From: Methylococcaceae bacterium NSP1-2
GTDB lineage: Bacteria; Pseudomonadota; Gammaproteobacteria; Methylococcales; Methylomonadaceae
Assembly (NCBI GenBank): GCA_002256685.1
Contig: NQJH01000216.1
Coordinates: 1-5,864, forward strand
Reading direction: 5' to 3'
Length of the DNA: 5,864 nt
Positions 1-5,487 of the stretch are shown here, one piece after another. The position numbers and the translations under genes are program-made. Numbering within the stretch: position 1 is the first letter of the stretch; each line of letters starts with the position of its first letter. The notes beneath the pieces were generated by a model, which had not been told where the DNA came from, did no database searches, and saw only the letters and a list, made by a program, of their open reading frames with translations.

Positions 1-1166
1 ATTTGATAACCGTTCCACGCTAATAATTCAGTAGGACCTGAGCCGCGTGCAAAGTGTCCAGTCGTGGGTAAAAAGTTACGAATAGCGGGGAAATATTGTT
101 CCAATGGAATATATTCACCAAACGCCAACAAAATGGATTTACTGTAATGTGGCGGTACAATTTCACCGTCTTTATTTAGCACAAACAATGAGTTAGTAAT
201 TAAGCGTAGTTTTTCATCAACACTGTACGCGCCAGTGATTAACGGTAATTGACGTTCGCGAAGAAAATCAGCCAAGCTTATTGAAGCAGGATCATTTTTA
301 AACTGTTCCCCTAACAAGGCAGGAAAAGCCGTTTCAGGCCACAGCACAAAATCAATTTTACGGTCTTGGTAGCGATTAAGAGCTTCATCGGTTTGCGTGA
401 GGTAACGATGCAATATTTCATCACCAAAACCTTTGCCCAATTCTGCCGCGAGTTTTTCCGAATTTTCGATACTGGCTTGAATCATCAACACGTTAAATGA
501 GGCATCGGGTTTGGGCAACCGTGCTTGTAACCCTAAACCACTGACATTGAGTAACACAAAACCGAATAAAACTAAGCCAGCAAGTAGCTTACCTGAAGTT
601 TGTTTGCGTTTTTGCCACGCAATCAGCAATGGCAAATTAGCCAACAACGTTAAAGCACTCAAACCGCTAAAACCAATAAATTCTGCCCAATGATAAACCG
701 GCAGATTAGAGCCATACCAAGAATAGCCAAAATTCCAATCAAACAGTGTGAACGAATAGGCTTCGCACAACACAGTAATCATCGCCATCAAACCAAGCGA
801 TAACCGCGCCGACCATTGCCATTGTCGTTGTCCTAAAAACCAAAGTAACCAAAGTAAACCGGCTAATGGCACAAATAAATGCGCAATCAAACCATAAACC
901 AACATGCCCACGCCCGCAACCGCCCACGGCAAATGCGCAAACTCATGCAGTAGATAAGTGACCCAATTAAAACCAATCAGGGTAAATACAAATGCGGTAA
1001 TGAAGCCGCCGATTAATACCCGTTTTAAGCTGGTTTGTTGTGACCAAAACAACCACAACGGCACAAAACAAAATAACGAAGCCCACGGTGGAAATGGAAT
1101 ATAACTGGTGCCGATAAAAACGCCAGACAAAATGGGTAATAGCCACGGTTTAAGTTTGCTGAACAT
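1..1166 (-). CDS. lnt: Apolipoprotein N-acyltransferase Lnt, C-terminus cut by window edge
   Basis: Lnt transfers an acyl chain from a phospholipid to the N-terminal cysteine of apolipoproteins in the inner membrane, the last step of lipoprotein maturation. The window holds 388 codons from ATG (1164-1166), against about 510 for the family. The first 215 or so residues are hydrophobic membrane segments with typical N-terminal features (IPFPPWA, FNW, FGYSWYG). A nitrilase-like domain starts near residue 226 (FNVLMIQAS). Catalytic Glu is E278 in WPETAFP; K343 in HYSKS is the catalytic Lys; E351 in FGEYIPLE is the second essential Glu. The K-to-E spacing of 8 equals that of the E. coli enzyme (K335, E343). 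The catalytic Cys would be expected near residue 395, just off the left edge. No stop or frameshift was seen. The start has no clear Shine-Dalgarno and lies 28 bp after the stop of the upstream small gene, suggesting coupled transcription with it and ssb. Family assignment is secure. Confidence 0.95.
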   Translation of the reverse strand, partial: MFSKLKPWLLPILSGVFIGTSYIPFPPWASLFCFVPLWLFWSQQTSLKRVLIGGFITAFVFTLIGFNWVTYLLHEFAHLPWAVAGVGMLVYGLIAHLFVPLAGLLWLLWFLGQRQWQWSARLSLGLMAMITVLCEAYSFTLFDWNFGYSWYGSNLPVYHWAEFIGFSGLSALTLLANLPLLIAWQKRKQTSGKLLAGLVLFGFVLLNVSGLGLQARLPKPDASFNVLMIQASIENSEKLAAELGKGFGDEILHRYLTQTDEALNRYQDRKIDFVLWPETAFPALLGEQFKNDPASISLADFLRERQLPLITGAYSVDEKLRLITNSLFVLNKDGEIVPPHYSKSILLAFGEYIPLEQYFPAIRNFLPTTGHFARGSGPTELLAWNGYQ

Positions 1167-1194
1167 AATGATTCAAGTGAGTTAAGGAAGAATT

Positions 1195-1557
1195 TTAAAC
1201 CGTATCGCCGTGGTAATTAACAGCGGCTAACAAACGCAGGTTGAGGTGATGATAATCGATGTCTAATAGCTTAAAAGCGTCTTTGATTTCCAGTGCGTGT
1301 ATTGCCGCAATCGAGCCAAATCGAAAGCTAAACAATTTGTTACGCCGACCTTGTGGAAAGCTATTCATGATGTCATGAATACGCGCGTCAATCAGTTGTT
1401 GGGCTTGTTGCAGTTCAGACTGACAATCTGACACTGTTTTGGCTTTCAAAGGACGCGGCAAAATAGCAGGTGACTTAGTAGCCATCGCCGCCAATTTTTT
1501 TAGGTCGTGCAGGTGTTTTTTCCATAATTTTGTCGCGTGTACCAAGTGATTTATCAC
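1195..1557 (-). CDS. Hypothetical protein, 120 residues, between ssb and lnt
   Basis: I do not recognise this protein. It is a soluble-looking, basic, probably mostly helical protein without a signal peptide or membrane segment. The N-terminal part is rich in Lys, His and Leu (HLHDLKKLAA near residues 16-25), followed by a Gln-rich helix (residues 46-60, SELQQAQQLIDARI) and a C-terminal half with the basic stretch PQGRRNK and SFRFGSIAAIHALEIKDA. The codon mix resembles the neighbouring genes, which argues for real coding. The start is GTG (1555-1557). An in-frame TAG just upstream and the lack of any ATG between leave little choice, although the internal ATG at residue 25 is possible. There is no good Shine-Dalgarno; a hairpin occupies the preceding gap. 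The gene lies 51 bp after ssb and 28 bp before lnt on the same strand, so it is probably co-transcribed. No catalytic or metal-binding motif is evident, and no function is proposed. Confidence 0.6.
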   Translation of the reverse strand: MINHLVHATKLWKKHLHDLKKLAAMATKSPAILPRPLKAKTVSDCQSELQQAQQLIDARIHDIMNSFPQGRRNKLFSFRFGSIAAIHALEIKDAFKLLDIDYHHLNLRLLAAVNYHGDTV

Positions 1558-1588
1558 CAGTTCACCATCGTTTGAGATGGTGCGCTGG
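1557..1588 (-). other. Imperfect hairpin in the ssb-orf120 gap, at the GTG start
   Basis: On the minus strand CACCATC (1576-1582) pairs perfectly with GATGGTG (1563-1569) across a six-base TCAAAC loop. After a 2x2 internal loop the stem continues with CCAG (1585-1588) pairing CTGG (1557-1560). The base of the stem touches the GTG start codon of the 120-residue gene (1555-1557), so the structure would cover its ribosome-binding region. No T-tract follows, so it is not a standard intrinsic terminator. It could modulate translation or stabilise the 3' end of the ssb message. The function is inferred. Confidence 0.45.
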
Positions 1589-1608
1589 CTGTTTATTACA
1601 CGCTAAGC

Positions 1609-2061
1609 TTAGAAAGGAATATCATCATCGTAAGGTGCATCATTAAAATTGTCATGACCGCCACTAGGTTGCTGCGCAGGTGCGGATGACGGTGTGCTGG
1701 TTGTACTGGATGGCGCATAACTTGGTTGAGCTTGTGAACTTGAATCGCTTTTTTTACCGACTAAATCAATAATATTAGCGTTAAGTTCTAAACTAGTTCG
1801 CATTGTTCCATCATTGGCTTTATATTCGCTCATTGTTAATTCGCCTGAGACAAAAACTTGTTGTCCTTTCACGAGAAAAGTTTTTAAATTCCCTTCCGCT
1901 CTTTTGCCCCATAATGTTACTCGAACCCACAAGGTTTGTTGCTTATCTCCGAAACCCACGTTATTTGCAACCGACACGCTCAATACTGCCGCTCCCGATG
2001 GTAAATAGCGAACTTCAGCATCTCTGCCGCACGTTCCAATAAAACTCATAACATTTGACAT
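1609..2061 (-). CDS. ssb: Single-stranded DNA-binding protein SSB
   Basis: SSB coats single-stranded DNA as a tetramer in replication, recombination and repair, and recruits partner proteins through its acidic tail. At 150 residues it is a little shorter than E. coli SSB (178). The OB-fold covers residues 1-103, opening with MSFIGTCGRDAEVRYLPSG and containing aromatic DNA-stacking candidates W45 (TLWVRV) and W51 (LWGKRAE), followed by VSGELTMSEY and LELNANIIDLVG. A low-complexity Ser/Pro/Gln/Thr linker spans residues 104-138. The C-terminal DDDIPF is the canonical partner-binding tip. The first Met is chosen over M5 because AGAGGA (2067-2072) lies five bases before it. It is first in an apparent ssb-orf120-lnt transcript and diverges from the c-di-GMP gene. 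A sigma70-like promoter is proposed about 190 bp upstream. No LexA-type CTG-N10-CAG box was found in the intergenic region, unlike E. coli ssb. Confidence 0.96.
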   Translation of the reverse strand: MSNVMSFIGTCGRDAEVRYLPSGAAVLSVSVANNVGFGDKQQTLWVRVTLWGKRAEGNLKTFLVKGQQVFVSGELTMSEYKANDGTMRTSLELNANIIDLVGKKSDSSSQAQPSYAPSSTTSTPSSAPAQQPSGGHDNFNDAPYDDDIPF

Positions 2062-2221
2062 TTTTATCCTCTTTTTTCACTCAATTAAAAATTTTTTATA
2101 AACCATGTAGCGTGTTTTCTTTTGTAAGATTATCCTTTGCACGCCTTATTTTTCTGCGTCTGACATCTTCTTTTTTGATTCTTCCGAGACAATCTTTCCC
2201 TTATTTCTCGCTCCTATTTGT

Positions 2222-2237
2222 GTATTCTTCTGAATAC
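2222..2237. promoter_or_regulatory. Inverted repeat GTATTC-TTCT-GAATAC, candidate operator
   Basis: A perfect 6-bp inverted repeat with a four-base centre. It lies in the spacer of the tentative plus-strand promoter (TTGTGT 2218-2223, TATAAC 2242-2247) and about 16 to 31 bases downstream of the expected ssb transcription start. A protein bound here could block both directions, or the repeat could form a small hairpin near the 5' end of the ssb RNA. No cognate regulator is encoded in the window. A dyad this short can arise by chance in AT-rich DNA. Confidence 0.3.
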
Positions 2238-2259
2238 TGTTTATAACGCACTTGGAGCT

Positions 2260-2287
2260 ATTATCGGTTGCTTTCACATTCTGGCAA
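2260..2287 (-). promoter_or_regulatory. Candidate sigma70 promoter for ssb
   Basis: Read on the minus strand, TTGCCA (2282-2287, five of six to TTGACA) is followed after 16 bp by GATAAT (2260-2265, five of six to TATAAT). Transcription would start near 2253 and give a leader of about 190 nt to ssb, orf120 and lnt. It is the best -35/-10 pair I found in the divergent region. The long leader is unusual, and a shorter promoter near TATAAA closer to the gene lacks a matching -35. Confidence 0.45.
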
Positions 2288-2295
2288 AATTAACT

Positions 2296-2331
2296 AAAGA
2301 CCTTCATACAGCTACTGTCCAAAGACCATCA
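2296..2331. repeat. Two 11-bp direct repeats AAAGACC(T/A)TCA
   Basis: AAAGACCTTCA (2296-2306) and AAAGACCATCA (2321-2331) match at 10 of 11 positions, with starts 25 bp apart. They lie immediately upstream of the candidate ssb -35 element and about 93 to 128 bp upstream of the c-di-GMP gene start, where tandem activator or response-regulator half-sites are often found. The binding role is inferred; no regulator is known from the window. Confidence 0.3.
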
Positions 2332-2386
2332 GTTTATTAAAAATCTGTTATGCCGTAAACTTAAACAAATTCCTTTGGTTGAGGAG

Positions 2387-2407
2387 ATGCAATTTTATCA
2401 ACAGTGA
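2387..2407 (+). other. Six-codon mini-ORF echoing the start of the downstream gene
   Basis: ATG at 2387 opens a reading frame MQFYQQ ending at TGA (2405-2407), 16 bp before the ATG of the c-di-GMP gene, whose product begins MEFFYQQ. With one codon gapped, 15 of 18 bases match. It looks like a decayed partial duplication of the 5' end of the gene, or possibly a leader peptide. GAGGAG (2381-2386) abuts its ATG, which is too close for efficient initiation. Translation is unproven. Confidence 0.25.
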
Positions 2408-2423
2408 CGCGGAGTAGCTTTTA

Positions 2424-4919
2424 ATGGAATTTTTCTACCAACAATTAGTATTACAGCCCATTTTGGATAAAAGCTATAACCCTTATCTAGTCATATTATC
2501 GATTATCATCGCTATCATTTCTGCATTTACCGCATTAGGTGTATCCGAGCGACTTAGCGTGTCTAAAACCAAAACACAGCAGTTGCTGTGGATTTTGTTT
2601 GGTGCAAGTACGATGGGTACGGGGATTTGGGCGATGCACTTTATTGGTTTATTGGCTCTTATTCTACCCGTTCCTGTTTCATACAATCTGACTATTACCA
2701 TTATTTCAGTATTCCCCGCTATTTTTGCCAGCGGTTTAGTGCTGTGGCTAAAAAATAAAGCATCCGCTAATATGACTAGGCTCTTGTTTTGCGGGGTATT
2801 ATTAGGGGGAGGGATTGGTATCATGCACTATGTAGGCATGATGGCAATGGAAGTCAATGCAGGGATGTATCATATCAAATCACTTTTTATGCTGTCGCTG
2901 TTAGTTGCCATGTTATTAGCAACCGTGGCATTAAAAATTCAATCTAAAACCAGCCATCGGCTTATCTATTCATTCATTGACAAAAAACAAGCTTATAGCG
3001 CGATTGTAATGGGCTTAGCCGTTTCAGGTATGCACTATACTGCGATGGAAGCCACGGTTTTTGTGCAAGCGACCAATAATCATCCACCTGAAACGGCGAT
3101 TAATGCGGTGCTGTTGGCAATGATGATTAGTATTGTCATGCTGTTAAGCCTATCGCTGGCAATCATGACACCATTAATGCTTAGATATAAACAGATGTTG
3201 CGTGAATTGGCGCAAAACGAAGAAGCGTTACGCATTGCCGCAACTACTTTTCAAACCCACGAAGCCATTATGATTACGGATGGTCACGCCAATATTGTTC
3301 GCGTCAATCAAGCGTTTGTAAACACGACAGGTTTTACTGAAGCAGAAGTGCTAGGTAAAAATCCTCGCTTATTAAGCTCAGGTAAACACAATATTATTTT
3401 CTATAAAAATATTTGGAGTTCAATCATCAGTACCGGAAAGTGGAATGGTGAAATTTGGAATCGCCGAAAAAATGGTGAAATTTTCTTAGAATGGCAAACT
3501 ATTTCTGCGGTTAAGAATATAAAGGGCGTTATTACTCACTATGTGTCCTTTTTCTCTGACATTACTGATCTTAAAAGCTCTAAACAAGCCGTTGAAAAAC
3601 TGGCTTACTATGATCCTTTAACTAATTTACCCAATCGCAGACTGTTATATGAACGCTTAAAGAATGAGCTGGCTATCGCTAAAAAATATCAGCGAATAGG
3701 GGCTTTATTGTTCATGGATCTTGATCGCTTCAAAAATATCAATGATTCTCTCGGTCATTCGGTAGGCGATGCGTTATTAGTCGAAGTGGCACACCGCTTA
3801 CAAGCCATTTTAAGTAATGATGCAACCGCTATTCGTCTGGGCGGTGATGAATTTATTGTTCTGATTGCCGCTCAAGATGAAACAGCTCATAAATTAATCG
3901 ACCACGCGCAAACCATTGCCGAAAATATGATTACTCAAATCGGTCTGCCCTATTTGGTTGTTGAGCATGATCTTTATATCTCGCCTAGTATCGGCATTAC
4001 TTTGTATACCGGTGATGATAACTGCGTTGATCTCATTTTAAAACGTGCTGACACCGCCATGTATCATGCTAAAGATGCAGGGCGTAATACTTATCGCTTT
4101 TATCAGCAACGTATGCAGGAACTTGCCGATGCCAGATTAACCTTGGAGAAAAATTTAAGAAAAGCCATAGAAAAAGACGAACTCAGTGTGCGGTATCAGC
4201 CACAGTCGTCATTTACTGGAGAAATCATTGGAGCTGAGGCGTTAATAAGATGGTGTCATTCCAAGCAAGGCATGATTTCACCGAGCGAATTTATTCCTAT
4301 CGCTGAAGAAACCGGCTTAATTATAGAAATTGGGAGCTGGGTTATCGAAAACGTTTGCCAACAAATCAATGAATGGGACTTGATGGGCATCGTTGTTCCG
4401 CATATTGCAGTGAATATCAGCCCAAAACAATTTCACCAAGCTGACTTTGTCTCTGTGGTTATCAGAATTATTGAAAGTCATAAGATTAAACCGAACAGAG
4501 TTTTGCTAGAAATTACCGAGGGCGTTTTTCTCAAAAATATTGAGGAAGCCATTATCAAAATGAATGTCTTGAGAAAGTATGGTTTTAGCTTCTCCATTGA
4601 TGATTTTGGCACAGGCTATTCGTCTTTATCTTATTTGAAGCGTTTGCCTTTTGATCAATTAAAAATTGACCAGTCATTTACTAATGACCTGATAAATAAT
4701 CCACATAGTGCGGCGATTGTGCAAGCCATTATCGTGATGGCGGAAGGTCTTGGACTTAGTTTAATTGCCGAAGGCGTGGAAACTAACAAACAATTAAATT
4801 GCTTGTCTGATTATGGTTGTCATTTTTTTCAGGGTTATTATTTCAGTAAACCATTGCTGCCAGAGCCATTTGCGGATTATTTTTTAAATAAGCTGATTTC
4901 GAGTGCTGGAGTCCAATAG
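2424..4919 (+). CDS. Membrane c-di-GMP cyclase/phosphodiesterase, MHYT-PAS-GGDEF-EAL
   Basis: A 831-residue inner-membrane signalling protein predicted to make c-di-GMP from GTP (GGDEF) and hydrolyse it (EAL), controlling motility or biofilm. Residues 1-255 form an MHYT sensor with about seven membrane helices and motifs MHFI (71), MHYV (134) and MHYT (203), proposed in the family to bind a metal and sense diatomic gases. A PAS domain follows (about 270-384). GGDEF (385-560) has D397-P-L-T, metal Asp D432 in FMDLDRFKNIND, and intact GGDEF at 473-477. The RxxD inhibitory site is absent (SNDA at 464-467). EAL (about 575-825) keeps EAL 605-607, YQPQ 591-594, N664, E696, D726-D727, K747, E783 and E786, so activity is expected. 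The start follows GGAG (2411-2414) by nine bases. Pseudomonas MucR and NbdA share the MHYT-GGDEF-EAL plan but lack PAS. It is monocistronic and convergent with topB; which activity dominates cannot be told. Confidence 0.95.
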   Translation: MEFFYQQLVLQPILDKSYNPYLVILSIIIAIISAFTALGVSERLSVSKTKTQQLLWILFGASTMGTGIWAMHFIGLLALILPVPVSYNLTITIISVFPAIFASGLVLWLKNKASANMTRLLFCGVLLGGGIGIMHYVGMMAMEVNAGMYHIKSLFMLSLLVAMLLATVALKIQSKTSHRLIYSFIDKKQAYSAIVMGLAVSGMHYTAMEATVFVQATNNHPPETAINAVLLAMMISIVMLLSLSLAIMTPLMLRYKQMLRELAQNEEALRIAATTFQTHEAIMITDGHANIVRVNQAFVNTTGFTEAEVLGKNPRLLSSGKHNIIFYKNIWSSIISTGKWNGEIWNRRKNGEIFLEWQTISAVKNIKGVITHYVSFFSDITDLKSSKQAVEKLAYYDPLTNLPNRRLLYERLKNELAIAKKYQRIGALLFMDLDRFKNINDSLGHSVGDALLVEVAHRLQAILSNDATAIRLGGDEFIVLIAAQDETAHKLIDHAQTIAENMITQIGLPYLVVEHDLYISPSIGITLYTGDDNCVDLILKRADTAMYHAKDAGRNTYRFYQQRMQELADARLTLEKNLRKAIEKDELSVRYQPQSSFTGEIIGAEALIRWCHSKQGMISPSEFIPIAEETGLIIEIGSWVIENVCQQINEWDLMGIVVPHIAVNISPKQFHQADFVSVVIRIIESHKIKPNRVLLEITEGVFLKNIEEAIIKMNVLRKYGFSFSIDDFGTGYSSLSYLKRLPFDQLKIDQSFTNDLINNPHSAAIVQAIIVMAEGLGLSLIAEGVETNKQLNCLSDYGCHFFQGYYFSKPLLPEPFADYFLNKLISSAGVQ

Positions 4920-4932
4920 CTTCCGCTATTGG
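4913..4932. terminator. Perfect 8-bp hairpin between convergent genes
   Basis: CCAATAGC (4913-4920) and GCTATTGG (4925-4932) are exact reverse complements around a TTCC loop. The left arm contains the TAG stop (4917-4919) of the c-di-GMP gene, and the structure sits 12 bp beyond the stop of topB. In the minus-strand RNA the loop reads GGAA, a GNRA tetraloop, which makes a stable hairpin. Neither strand has a T-tract after the stem, so rho-independent termination would be weak. 3'-end protection is an alternative. Confidence 0.4.
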
Positions 4933-4944
4933 CTAGTATCTACA

Positions 4945-5487
4945 CTACTCACTAAAATCCATTTCCACCTTACCATTCACCAGCTTTAAATTAGCCGAAA
5001 ACTCTGTATTTTTGCTGGATTTAAACCCTGTTAAAACGCCCGTCTCGCCACTGCTTAATAATTTTTTAGCCAAGGCGATGGTTATTTGCTGCTGAGCAAT
5101 GGTTTTCCAAATTGTCATTTTGCAACCGTTGCGCCATTCACTACAGCCGTAAGCTTTGGCAGTTTCAATTACTTTACCGTTACACAAAGGGCAATCTGCC
5201 AGCACGTTGTTGACCACCGGCTTTACGCCTTGATTTTCTAATGTGTGATAGCCGATTTCACCGCGTTTATTCAGCGTTAGTTGGGCATCAAACACCTTAT
5301 CATCAACCTTAATCGCATAAGCTTTCAGTGTGCGCTGGTTTTGCAATAACTGCCTAGCGAGGTCTTTATCAATCGGTACGCCGTAAAGCTGTTTCCATAA
5401 CACAAACGTACAGCCGTTTTTCCAAGCACTACAGCCGTAGCCTTTTCTGCCTTCGATAATCGGCTGCTGACACAGTGGACAATCGCC
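4945..5487 (-). CDS. topB: DNA topoisomerase III, C-terminal zinc-ribbon part (after frameshift)
   Basis: This is the 3' part of topB in the second reading frame, continuing directly from the core fragment once a -1 shift near 5484-5490 is allowed. It encodes two tandem zinc-ribbon modules with identical spacing C-x2-C-x12-C-x6-C: DCPLCQQP with GYGCSAWKNGC, then DCPLCNGK with AYGCSEWRNGC. Each is followed by a segment of the kind seen at the C-terminus of many bacterial type IA topoisomerases (TGVLTGFKSSKNTEFSANLK in the last one). Such ribbons usually bind single-stranded DNA or partners. It cannot be an independent gene: the frame opens after TGA (5491-5493), and its first possible start, GTG at 5401-5403, lies beyond the first ribbon. 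The reading frame stays open and its motifs intact to the TAG at 4945-4947, so the shift is either very recent, a sequencing or assembly error, or bypassed during translation. Confidence 0.85.
   Translation of the reverse strand, partial: GDCPLCQQPIIEGRKGYGCSAWKNGCTFVLWKQLYGVPIDKDLARQLLQNQRTLKAYAIKVDDKVFDAQLTLNKRGEIGYHTLENQGVKPVVNNVLADCPLCNGKVIETAKAYGCSEWRNGCKMTIWKTIAQQQITIALAKKLLSSGETGVLTGFKSSKNTEFSANLKLVNGKVEMDFSE
4948..5484 (-). repeat. Two tandem zinc-ribbon modules in topB
   Basis: Module one runs from about 5484 to 5200 and module two from 5196 to 4948, so about 95 and 83 codons. Both start DCPLC, carry (G/A)YGCS(A/E)W(K/R)NGC, continue with a short WK segment, and end in a beta-rich tail. 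All eight cysteines are present. Sequence divergence between the modules shows an old duplication within the family or lineage, not a recent repeat. Confidence 0.75.

Larger units (their letters stand above)
2062..2423. other. Divergent intergenic region with promoters, dyad and direct repeats
   Basis: No convincing gene was found in these 362 bp between ssb (minus) and the c-di-GMP gene (plus). A 63-codon open frame at 2055-2246 plus is Phe/Ser/Leu-rich, overlaps the ssb start, and looks like a by-product of pyrimidine-rich DNA. From 2062 to about 2230 the plus strand is markedly T/C-rich, so the ssb leader RNA would be purine-rich. A possible plus-strand promoter is TTGTGT (2218-2223), 18 bp, TATAAC (2242-2247). 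It would give a leader of about 170 nt for the signalling gene, but the -35 is poor. GGAG (2411-2414), nine bases before the ATG at 2424, is the Shine-Dalgarno of that gene. The promoter for ssb, the dyad, the direct repeats and the start echo are listed separately. Confidence 0.6.

Noticed and set aside
511..693. 60-codon plus-strand frame
   Set aside because: Lies inside lnt on the opposite strand; the lnt frame has clear family motifs and no break.
739..927. 62-codon minus-strand frame
   Set aside because: Out-of-frame reading within the membrane part of lnt, no recognisable protein.
1803..2042. Two overlapping plus-strand frames opposite ssb
   Set aside because: Antisense to a well-supported SSB; composition is not protein-like.
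2055..2246. 63-codon plus-strand frame in the intergenic region
   Set aside because: Phe/Ser/Leu-rich translation of pyrimidine-rich DNA, overlaps the ssb start, no ribosome site.
2252..2273. Possible sigma54 promoter (TTGG ... TTGC)
   Set aside because: Spacing between GG and GC is 14, not the strict 10.
2315..2332. Possible LexA box CTG...CAG upstream of ssb
   Set aside because: The gap between CTG and CAG is 12 bases, not 10, and the CTGT...ACAG pattern is missing.
2483..2824. 113-codon minus-strand frame
   Set aside because: Antisense to the MHYT membrane domain, whose motifs are clear.
5401..5403. GTG as start of a separate zinc-ribbon gene
   Set aside because: It lies after the first cysteine ribbon, and homology continues upstream into the topoisomerase core, so this is the broken tail of topB.
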